The position numbers and the translations under genes are program-made. A stretch of 5,348 nt of DNA from Elusimicrobiota bacterium (GTDB lineage: Bacteria; Elusimicrobiota; Elusimicrobia; UBA1565; UBA9628), in assembly GCA_028717525.1 (NCBI GenBank), contig JAQUNT010000199.1:1-5348 (forward strand), written 5' to 3'. Under the pieces are notes generated by a model. It worked only from the letters and a program-made list of their open reading frames with translations. It did no database searches and was not told the origin of the DNA. Shown piece after piece: positions 1-5,348 of this stretch. Numbering within the stretch: position 1 is the first letter of the stretch; every line of letters begins with the position of its first letter.

Positions 1-629
<629 letters not shown>

Positions 630-663
630 GCGCAAAAATCGAAGAAAAAAAGGTATAATAGCT
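630..663 (+). promoter_or_regulatory. AT-rich tuf-rpsJ spacer with the rpsJ ribosome binding site
   Basis: This is the only intergenic gap longer than 11 nt. It is A-rich in a GC-rich setting. AGGT at 651-654, at the end of an A-run, can pair with the 16S 3' end and sits 9 nt before the ATG at 664, so it is the likely but weak Shine-Dalgarno of rpsJ. A perfect TATAAT lies at 654-659. I see no -35-like hexamer 15-19 nt upstream and no TG extension, and a transcript from it would begin near the start codon. It is therefore more likely part of an unstructured, A/T-rich translation initiation region than a promoter. No terminator hairpin lies here. Confidence 0.5.
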
Positions 664-987
664 ATGGCAGAGACGAGTCATCCGCAGCAGAGAATCCGTA
701 TCCGCCTTCGTGCCTACGACCATCGCGTCCTGGACACGAGCGTAGGCAAGATCGTCGAGACGGCGCAGCGGACCGGGGCCGTCGTATCGGGCCCCGTTTT
801 GTTGCCCACTCACATCAAAAAATACACGGTTCTCCGGTCTCCCCACGTCGATAAGAAATCGCGTGAGCAGTTCGAGATGCGGGTGCACAAGCGTCTCATC
901 GAGCTCAACTCGACCACCCAGAAGACGGTGGATGAGCTGATGAAGCTCGATCTGCCGGCGGGCGTGGACGTCGAGATCAAGCTGTAA
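664..987 (+). CDS. rpsJ: Small-subunit ribosomal protein S10 (NusE)
   Basis: S10 is a protein of the 30S head and, as NusE, pairs with NusB in transcription antitermination and links RNA polymerase-bound NusG to the ribosome. The 107-residue product is close to the family length (E. coli 103). It contains [16 protein letters not shown] (9-24), [18 protein letters not shown], the loop [20 protein letters not shown] and the C-terminal [21 protein letters not shown] pattern, all family signatures. The ATG at 664 puts the conserved IRIRL strand at the right distance from the N-terminus, with a short extension MAETSHPQ. It is the first gene of the S10 block, 34 nt after tuf and 11 nt before rplC. 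Its base use is odd: 22 of 107 codons end in A or T, against 3 of 208 in the adjoining tuf fragment, and most of these fall in the first two thirds. The gene also contains a terminator-like hairpin at 774-804. Confidence 0.98.
   Translation: MAETSHPQQRIRIRLRAYDHRVLDTSVGKIVETAQRTGAVVSGPVLLPTHIKKYTVLRSPHVDKKSREQFEMRVHKRLIELNSTTQKTVDELMKLDLPAGVDVEIKL
774..804 (+). terminator. Terminator-like hairpin with T-rich tail inside rpsJ
   Basis: CGGGGCC at 774-780 and GGCCCCG at 790-796 form a perfect 7-bp all-G/C stem. The 9-nt loop can add two more pairs (783-784 with 788-789). TTTTGTTG follows directly at 797-804. This is the shape of an intrinsic terminator or attenuator, but it lies within the coding sequence of S10, where it encodes part of the [13 protein letters not shown] segment. 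The T-rich tail is made by GTT TTG TTG codons, which are uncommon in this GC-rich operon. Whether it terminates transcription is unknown; translating ribosomes would normally melt it, and it may be a chance result of codon choice. Confidence 0.35.
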
Positions 988-998
988 GAAGAGGATTT

Positions 999-1796
999 AT
1001 GAGCGCAGAGGAAGCCAAGCCGCAAGCACCGACCGCCGCCCCCGACAAGCGGGCGCCGGCGACTTTCCGCACCATCCTGGGCGAGAAGGTCGGCATGACC
1101 CAGATGTACGGGCGCGCCAACCGCCTGTTCGGCGTGACCGTGGTCAAGGCCGGACCCTGCCCGGTGCTCCGGGTCAAGTCCAGCGAGGGCCCGGACGGCT
1201 ACAACGCCGTGCAGCTGGGCTTCGGCAACCTGCCGGAGAAGCACTTCACCAAGCCCGAGCTGGGGCAGTTCAAGAAGGCCGGCTGCGCGCCGGCGCGCTG
1301 GACCCGCGAGGTCCGCGTCTCGGACGTGAAAGGGCTGGAGGCGGGCCAGACGGTCAGCCTCGACGGCGTGTTCAAGCCCGGCGACTACGTGGATGTGCAG
1401 GGCGTCACCAAGGGCAAGGGCTTCGCCGGCGTCATGAAGCGCCACAACTTCCGCGGCCTGCCCGACTCCCACGGCGCCTCCGACAAGGCGCGCTCCCCGG
1501 GCGCCCTGGCCTCGCGGCGCTCTTTGGGACGGGTCCTGCCGGGCCAGCGCATGGCCGGGCACATGGGCCACGTCGTCGAGAGCACGCTCAAGCTCGAGGT
1601 CATCAGGGTCGATCCCCGGGAGAACCTGATCTACCTGGCCGGCCCGGTTCCGGGTCCCCGGGGCGGGCTGGTCACGATCTCCGAGACGGTGATGGCGAAG
1701 AAGCAGCACATCACCCCCGTCCTGCCCACCGTCCGCAAGGACAAGATGGGCAACATCATCGGCGGCAAGAAGCCGAGCAAGGCCAAGCCGGCCTAA
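999..1796 (+). CDS. rplC: Large-subunit ribosomal protein L3, with extended ends
   Basis: L3 is an early-assembly 50S protein that binds 23S rRNA and sends a long loop towards the peptidyl-transferase centre. Signatures are [11 protein letters not shown] (28-38), [39 protein letters not shown] (133-151), GQRMAGHMG (182-190) and [22 protein letters not shown]. At 265 residues it is much longer than E. coli L3 (209). It has about 23 extra Ala/Pro/charged N-terminal residues and about 33 extra C-terminal residues ending in KKPSKAKPA. The ATG at 999 is supported by GAAGAGGA at 988-995. No other ATG, GTG or TTG lies between it and the conserved core, so the N-terminal extension is probably real. 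The central loop is unusual: [20 protein letters not shown] replaces the common HRxPGS form, and the position of E. coli Gln150 (methylated by PrmB) is Arg174. It starts 11 nt after rpsJ and ends 11 nt before rplD. Identity is certain. Confidence 0.98.
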   Translation: MSAEEAKPQAPTAAPDKRAPATFRTILGEKVGMTQMYGRANRLFGVTVVKAGPCPVLRVKSSEGPDGYNAVQLGFGNLPEKHFTKPELGQFKKAGCAPARWTREVRVSDVKGLEAGQTVSLDGVFKPGDYVDVQGVTKGKGFAGVMKRHNFRGLPDSHGASDKARSPGALASRRSLGRVLPGQRMAGHMGHVVESTLKLEVIRVDPRENLIYLAGPVPGPRGGLVTISETVMAKKQHITPVLPTVRKDKMGNIIGGKKPSKAKPA

Positions 1797-1798
1797 TC

Positions 1799-1803
1799 GA
1801 GGA
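1799..1803 (+). promoter_or_regulatory. Ribosome binding site that fixes the rplD start
   Basis: GAGGA lies 4 nt before the ATG at 1808. A second in-frame ATG at 1823 has only a C/A-rich stretch before it and no Shine-Dalgarno, so 1808 is the better start. The same GAGGATT arrangement precedes rplC. Confidence 0.65.
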
Positions 1804-1807
1804 TTCC

Positions 1808-2515
1808 ATGCAAGCCCAACTCATGAACATCAAGGGGGCGGCGGTCGGCAAGGTCGAACTGTCCGACGCGCTCTTCGGCCGGCGACCCTCGCCGGAGTTC
1901 CTGCACGAGTACGTGACGGTCTATCTGGCCAACCAGCGGCGCGGCACGGCCAACACCAAGACGCGCGCCGAAGTCTCCGGTTCGGGCAAGAAGCCCTGGA
2001 AGCAGAAGCACACGGGCCGGGCCCGCGCGGGCTCCTTCCGCTCGCCGCTGTGGCGCCACGGCGGCGTCACCTTCGGCCCGCGCGCCGGGCGCGCGCGCCT
2101 GGACTTTCCCCGGGCCAAGGCCCGCCTGGCTTTGGTCCACGCCCTCTCCGCCAAGCAGGCCGAGGGGGCTCTGGTGTTCGTGGAGAGCCTGGGGCTCGAA
2201 GAGGCCAAGACCAAGCTGATGGTCGCCATGCTCGACTCGCTCAAATGCGGCGAGCGCAAGGGCTGCACTTTGCTGGTCCTGGACGCCCCGGACGCCAAGC
2301 TGGCCCGGGCCAGCCGCAACATCCCGAACGTCGAGCTGGCTCTGGCCGGGGACGTCAGCGCCTACGGCGTGCTGCGGGCCCGGCGCTTGGTGGTCACCAA
2401 GCCGGCGCTGGAGAAGCTGCAGGCGCGCTGCGCTTCCCTGACCGAGACCTCCAAGCGGGCTCCCTCCGCAGGGGGCGTGGCCAAGCGCCCCGCTGCCAAG
2501 GGAAAGGTGAACTGA
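1808..2515 (+). CDS. rplD: Large-subunit ribosomal protein L4, with basic C-terminal tail
   Basis: L4 binds 23S rRNA early in 50S assembly, and its extended loop lines the nascent-peptide tunnel. The loop is recognisable as [20 protein letters not shown] (61-80) followed by [12 protein letters not shown]. The globular part follows, with [20 protein letters not shown] and later [34 protein letters not shown]. Lys67 matches E. coli Lys63, the tunnel-constriction residue changed in some macrolide-resistant strains. The next residue is His68 where most bacteria have Gly (KGTGRAR). The product has 235 residues against 201 in E. coli, mainly because of a tail (about 212-235) rich in Ala, Lys and Arg. 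In E. coli L4 also represses its own operon through the S10 leader; no such leader is present here, so that role is not supported. It is followed by rplW after 1 nt, which suggests translational coupling. Confidence 0.97.
   Translation: MQAQLMNIKGAAVGKVELSDALFGRRPSPEFLHEYVTVYLANQRRGTANTKTRAEVSGSGKKPWKQKHTGRARAGSFRSPLWRHGGVTFGPRAGRARLDFPRAKARLALVHALSAKQAEGALVFVESLGLEEAKTKLMVAMLDSLKCGERKGCTLLVLDAPDAKLARASRNIPNVELALAGDVSAYGVLRARRLVVTKPALEKLQARCASLTETSKRAPSAGGVAKRPAAKGKVN
2503..2510 (+). promoter_or_regulatory. rplW ribosome binding site inside the end of rplD
   Basis: AAAGGTGA lies within the last codons of rplD, 6 nt before the rplW ATG at 2517. AGGTGA is a six-base match to the consensus complement of the 16S 3' end. 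With only 1 nt between rplD stop and rplW start, this points to coupled translation of L4 and L23. Confidence 0.7.
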
Positions 2516-2516
2516 C

Positions 2517-2831
2517 ATGGCTAAGACCATACCCGTTTCGGACGAGACCTACGGAGTCATCGTGCGGCCGCTCCTGACCGAGCGCAGCACGATCATGAAG
2601 GAGAAGCACAACCAGTACGCCTTCGAGGTGGCGCGCGCCGCCGACAAGGGGAGCATCCGGCGCGCGGTCCAGGCCCTGTTCAAGGTGGACGTCCTGGCCG
2701 TGCGCACGATGGTGGTTCCGGGCAAGTACCGCCGCTACGGACGCGGCGGCGGCATGCGCCCCGACTGGAAGAAGGCCATCGTGACCGTCGCGCAGGGCCA
2801 GAAGATCGAGGTCGCGGAGCAGGCCTCCTAG
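2517..2831 (+). CDS. rplW: Large-subunit ribosomal protein L23
   Basis: L23 sits at the exit of the polypeptide tunnel and is the docking site for trigger factor and part of the SRP contact surface. The 104-residue product is of normal length (E. coli 100). It shows the family pattern: VRPLLTERSTIMKEKHNQYAFEVA (residues 16-39), KGSIRRAVQALFKVDVLAVRT, then the rRNA-binding loop GKYRRYGRGGGMRPDWKKAIVTV. Glu22 in LLTERS matches Glu18 of E. coli L23, a residue needed for trigger factor binding, so that interaction is probably kept. The ATG at 2517 is the only start that keeps the N-terminus near family length with a good Shine-Dalgarno. It lies between rplD (1 nt upstream) and rplB (9 nt downstream). 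Nothing looks broken. Confidence 0.97.
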   Translation: MAKTIPVSDETYGVIVRPLLTERSTIMKEKHNQYAFEVARAADKGSIRRAVQALFKVDVLAVRTMVVPGKYRRYGRGGGMRPDWKKAIVTVAQGQKIEVAEQAS

Positions 2832-2840
2832 GAAGGTTCT

Positions 2841-3683
<843 letters not shown>

Positions 3684-3692
3684 GAGGGAGCT

Positions 3693-3977
3693 ATGAGCAG
3701 ATCCAGCCGCAAGGGGCCGTACATCGACGCCGGACTCCTCAAGAAGGTGCAGGCGATGAACACCTCCGGGGAGAAGAAGCCCATCAAGACCTGGGCCCGG
3801 CGCAGCACCATCCCGCCGGAGTTCGTGGGGCACACCTTCGCGGTGCATAACGGGCGCAAGTTCCTGCCCATCTACATCACCGAGCAGATGGTGGGCCACA
3901 AGCTGGGGGAGTTCTCCTTCACCCGGTACTTCCGGGGCCATGGTGGGGCCCACAAAGAATCCACCACTTTGACCTGA
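3693..3977 (+). CDS. rpsS: Small-subunit ribosomal protein S19
   Basis: S19 lies in the 30S head next to S13 and takes part in the intersubunit bridge region near A- and P-site tRNA. The 94 residues match the family closely (E. coli 92). Signatures are [19 protein letters not shown] (2-20), [20 protein letters not shown] (27-46), [20 protein letters not shown] and [17 protein letters not shown] (69-85). The C-terminal tail HKESTTLT is less basic than the Lys-rich tail of E. coli S19, but this end varies between species. The ATG at 3693 follows the rplB stop by 9 nt, with AGAGGGAG in the gap as Shine-Dalgarno. The stop overlaps TGAGG at 3975-3979, which is the likely binding site for rplV translation. 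No anomalies. Confidence 0.98.
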   Translation: MSRSSRKGPYIDAGLLKKVQAMNTSGEKKPIKTWARRSTIPPEFVGHTFAVHNGRKFLPIYITEQMVGHKLGEFSFTRYFRGHGGAHKESTTLT

Positions 3978-3987
3978 GGCCAACATC

Positions 3988-4350
3988 ATGGAAGCCACAG
4001 CCTACGCCAGATTCCAGAGATTCGGGACGCGCAAGGTCGCGCAGGTCCTCAAGGAGATCCGGGGCAAGTCGGTGCTGCAGGCCGAGCAGATGCTGCCCCT
4101 GATCCCGCGGGCCTGCGGGGGCATGATCGCCAAGACCGTGCGTTCCGCCGCCGCCAACCTGACCATCAAGGCCAGGCTCGCCGGCAAGACCTTGGTCCCG
4201 GAGCGGGTCTACATCAAGTCCTGCTTCTCGGGCAAGGGCCCGATGGGCCAGATGCGCCGGGTCATGCCCGCGCCCATGGGCCGGGCCAATACATTCAAAC
4301 GCAAGGTCTGCCATCTGACCGTCGTGGTGTCGGACGAGGCCGGGAGATAA
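3988..4350 (+). CDS. rplV: Large-subunit ribosomal protein L22
   Basis: L22 binds 23S rRNA and contributes a long beta-hairpin that lines the exit tunnel opposite L4. The 120-residue product (E. coli 110) has the usual order: ARFQRFGTRKVAQVLKEIRGKSV (7-29), a helical part with KTVRSAAANLTIKA, then the hairpin IKSCFSGKGPMGQMRRVMP (76-94) with APMGRANTFKRKVCHLTVVVSD. Aligned to E. coli GPSMKRIMPRAKGRA, the hairpin reads GPMGQMRRVMPAPMGRA. It thus has two extra residues just before the site of the classic E. coli Met82-Lys83-Arg84 deletion linked to erythromycin resistance, and Ala and Met replace Arg88 and Lys90. The ATG at 3988 has TGAGG ending 8 nt upstream. rpsC begins 3 nt after the stop, with its Shine-Dalgarno inside the rplV end. 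Identity is firm. Confidence 0.97.
   Translation: MEATAYARFQRFGTRKVAQVLKEIRGKSVLQAEQMLPLIPRACGGMIAKTVRSAAANLTIKARLAGKTLVPERVYIKSCFSGKGPMGQMRRVMPAPMGRANTFKRKVCHLTVVVSDEAGR
4342..4346 (+). promoter_or_regulatory. rpsC ribosome binding site inside the end of rplV
   Basis: GGGAG lies in the last codons of rplV, 7 nt before the rpsC ATG at 4354. The stop and start codons are 3 nt apart, so translation of L22 and S3 is probably coupled. Confidence 0.6.
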
Positions 4351-4353
4351 AAC

Positions 4354-5136
4354 ATGGGCAACAAAACACATCCCAAGGCCATGCGCCTGGGCTATACCGC
4401 GGACTGGGAATCCAAGTGGTTCTCCCTGCGGGAGATGCCGGCCTTGATCGGCGAGGACTATAAGATCCGCCGCCTGGTCAAGAAGACCTTCCGCATGGCG
4501 GCGGTCAGCTGGGTCGGCATCGAGCGCGCGGGCTCCTACCTGCGCGTCAACATCCACACCGCCCGGCCGGGCGTGGTCATCGGCAAGCGCGGGGCCGACA
4601 TCGAGGGCATCCGCGGCCAGATCGAGGCTCTCACCCAGCGCAAGACCTTCATCAACGTGATGGAGATCAAGGAGCCCGAGCTCGACCCGCGGCTGGTGGC
4701 CGAGGCCATCGCCATCCAGCTCGAGAAGCGCATCGCCTATCGCCGCGCCATGCGGCGGTCCATCGAGCGCACCATGCAGTCCGGGGCTCTGGGCATCAAG
4801 GTCATGGTGGGCGGGCGCCTCAACGGCGGCGAGATCGCTCGGCGCGAGTGGGCCCGCGAGGGCCGCGTGCCCCTGCATACCTATTCCGCGGACGTGGACT
4901 ACGGGACCGCGGAAGCCTTCACCACCGCCGGGCTTATCGGGGTGAAGGTCTGGATATTCAAGAAGCTGCATTTCGTCAAGGGCGCCAAGGAGTTCCAGCA
5001 GCTCGCCAAGGCCGCGGAGACCGCGGCCGCGGCGCAGGCCGCCCTGGCGCCGGCGGTCGCGCCGGCGCCTGAAGGAGCGCCGTCCCCGGAGGCGCCAGCC
5101 GTCCCCTCGCCGGAGGGGACCCCGGGAGGTAAATGA
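4354..5136 (+). CDS. rpsC: Small-subunit ribosomal protein S3, with Ala/Pro-rich tail
   Basis: S3 is a 30S head protein at the mRNA entry channel. The N-terminal [14 protein letters not shown] is the family start. A type II KH domain follows, with its GxxG loop as GKRG (77-80) inside [19 protein letters not shown] (130-135) matches the E. coli residues Arg131, Arg132 and Lys135 linked to mRNA unwinding, with Arg in place of Lys. The C-terminal domain contains [19 protein letters not shown] (152-170), [20 protein letters not shown] and GVKVWIFK (196-203). Length is 260 residues against 233 in E. coli. From about residue 219 the protein runs into a low-complexity Ala/Pro/Glu tail ([14 protein letters not shown], then PSPE repeats) that is not basic, unlike the Lys/Arg-rich E. 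coli tail. The DNA of this tail is very GC-rich and folds into several perfect hairpins. rplP starts 1 nt after the stop. Confidence 0.98.
   Translation: MGNKTHPKAMRLGYTADWESKWFSLREMPALIGEDYKIRRLVKKTFRMAAVSWVGIERAGSYLRVNIHTARPGVVIGKRGADIEGIRGQIEALTQRKTFINVMEIKEPELDPRLVAEAIAIQLEKRIAYRRAMRRSIERTMQSGALGIKVMVGGRLNGGEIARREWAREGRVPLHTYSADVDYGTAEAFTTAGLIGVKVWIFKKLHFVKGAKEFQQLAKAAETAAAAQAALAPAVAPAPEGAPSPEAPAVPSPEGTPGGK
5011..5027 (+). repeat. Perfect inverted repeat in the rpsC tail (7-bp stem)
   Basis: GCCGCGG at 5011-5017 and CCGCGGC at 5021-5027 form a perfect 7-bp stem with an AGA loop. It codes for the Ala-rich start of the S3 tail. No T-tract follows. It is the first of three perfect inverted repeats within 110 nt; low-complexity GC-rich coding sequence makes such repeats easy to form by chance. 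Confidence 0.4.
5046..5069 (+). repeat. Perfect inverted repeat in the rpsC tail (10-bp stem)
   Basis: GGCGCCGGCG at 5046-5055 and CGCCGGCGCC at 5060-5069 form a perfect 10-bp all-G/C stem closed by a GTCG loop. It encodes the LAPAVAPAP stretch of S3. No T-tract follows, so it is not an intrinsic terminator. It should be very stable in RNA or single-stranded DNA. A role is not shown; it may simply reflect repeated Ala/Pro codons. Confidence 0.45.
5101..5120 (+). repeat. Perfect inverted repeat just before the rplP ribosome binding site
   Basis: GTCCCCTC at 5101-5108 and GAGGGGAC at 5113-5120 form a perfect 8-bp stem with a GCCG loop. It ends 3 nt before the rplP Shine-Dalgarno (5124-5130), leaving that site outside the stem. 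It encodes VPSPEGT near the S3 C-terminus. The position would allow an effect on rplP translation, but this is inference. Confidence 0.45.
5124..5130 (+). promoter_or_regulatory. rplP ribosome binding site inside the end of rpsC
   Basis: GGGAGGT lies 7 nt before the ATG at 5138, the strongest Shine-Dalgarno in the window. It supports 5138 over the in-frame ATG at 5144, and the resulting MLMPKR start lines up with E. coli MLQPKR. Confidence 0.75.
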
Positions 5137-5137
5137 C

Positions 5138-5348
5138 ATGCTGATGCCTAAGCGCGTCAAGTACCGCAAGCCCCATAGCCATCCGCGCATCAAGGGTCCG
5201 GCCAAGAAGGGCTTCTCCATCGCCTTCGGCGAGTACGGCCTGAAGGCCCTGGAGCCGAAATGGGTGACCGTGCGCCAGATCGAGGCCGCGCGCGTCGCCA
5301 TCAGCCGCCATATGAAGAAGGGCGGGAAGATGTGGCTGCGCGTCTTCC
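5138..5348 (+). CDS. rplP: Large-subunit ribosomal protein L16, N-terminal part (3' end outside window)
   Basis: L16 is a late-assembling 50S protein near the A-site tRNA and the 5S rRNA-23S rRNA junction. Seventy full codons are visible, about half of the family length (E. coli 136). The start [13 protein letters not shown] matches E. coli [39 protein letters not shown] (about residues 30-55) and [11 protein letters not shown] (60-70) are core family signatures. The segment between, [14 protein letters not shown], differs from E. coli but keeps its basic character. The reading frame is open to the window edge. The arginine that is hydroxylated in E. coli L16 (Arg81) lies beyond the edge and cannot be checked. 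The gene follows rpsC by 1 nt; rpmC and rpsQ would be expected next from the standard order but are not seen. Confidence 0.97.
   Translation, partial: MLMPKRVKYRKPHSHPRIKGPAKKGFSIAFGEYGLKALEPKWVTVRQIEAARVAISRHMKKGGKMWLRVF

Noticed and set aside
631..653. Poly-A region before rpsJ as a possible - strand terminator T-tract
   Set aside because: Read on the - strand it gives T-runs, but no G/C stem lies on the side needed for a terminator and there is no - strand gene to end.
810..1709. A 299-codon open frame on the - strand opposite rpsJ and rplC
   Set aside because: Antisense shadow of rplC; composition is that of a GC-rich reverse frame and no domain can be recognised.
2074..2099. A 26-bp stretch of only G and C in rplD, with an alternating GC run and an imperfect-loop hairpin at 2079-2095
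   Set aside because: It encodes the conserved loop end GPRAGRAR of L4; Arg, Gly and Ala codons in a GC-rich genome produce such runs. No T-tract or nearby signal suggests a function.
3919..5301. A long open frame of 460 codons on the - strand across rplV, rpsC and rplP
   Set aside because: It runs antisense to three certain ribosomal protein genes. Long antisense frames are common opposite GC-rich genes because stop codons are rare there. The product shows no recognisable motif and is rich in Leu, Gly, Arg and His as expected for such a shadow.

Overview
This window is a bacterial ribosomal-protein operon of high GC content, roughly two thirds G+C by eye. All genes lie on the + strand. The layout is the 3' end of tuf (EF-Tu), rpsJ (S10), rplC (L3), rplD (L4), rplW (L23), rplB (L2), rpsS (S19), rplV (L22), rpsC (S3) and the 5' end of rplP (L16). 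This is the junction of the str operon (…fusA-tuf) with the S10 operon, in the usual bacterial order. Only tuf and rplP are cut, both by the window edges. No gene appears broken.

The genes are packed tightly. The tuf-rpsJ gap is 34 nt and AT-rich; every other gap is 1 to 11 nt. Almost every start has a recognisable Shine-Dalgarno sequence, sometimes inside the preceding gene. No intergenic terminator is visible, so the sequence suggests one long co-transcript. There is no room before rpsJ for an E. coli-type S10 leader, the target of L4 autoregulation. No stretch of 300 bases lacks a gene, and I see no RNA gene, mobile element, CRISPR array or phage sequence.

The products work together. EF-Tu delivers aminoacyl-tRNA. 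S10, S19 and S3 belong to the head of the small subunit. L3, L4, L23, L2, L22 and L16 build the peptidyl-transferase region, the exit tunnel and the tunnel exit of the large subunit. S10 is also the transcription elongation factor NusE.

The organism cannot be named from this sequence alone. The proteins are clearly bacterial but diverge from Proteobacteria and Firmicutes at usually conserved spots: L3 has [14 protein letters not shown] where E. coli has a HRxPGS loop, L2 has [14 protein letters not shown], and L22 has a longer tunnel hairpin. L3, L4 and S3 carry Ala/Pro/Lys-rich extensions. A high-GC member of a less-studied phylum (for example Elusimicrobiota or a neighbouring candidate phylum) is my low-confidence guess.

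I found no undescribed multi-gene system. The observations most worth a second look are at the nucleotide level: a terminator-like hairpin with a T-rich tail inside rpsJ, the unusual codon use of rpsJ, and a run of perfect hairpins in the 3' end of rpsC just before the rplP ribosome binding site.
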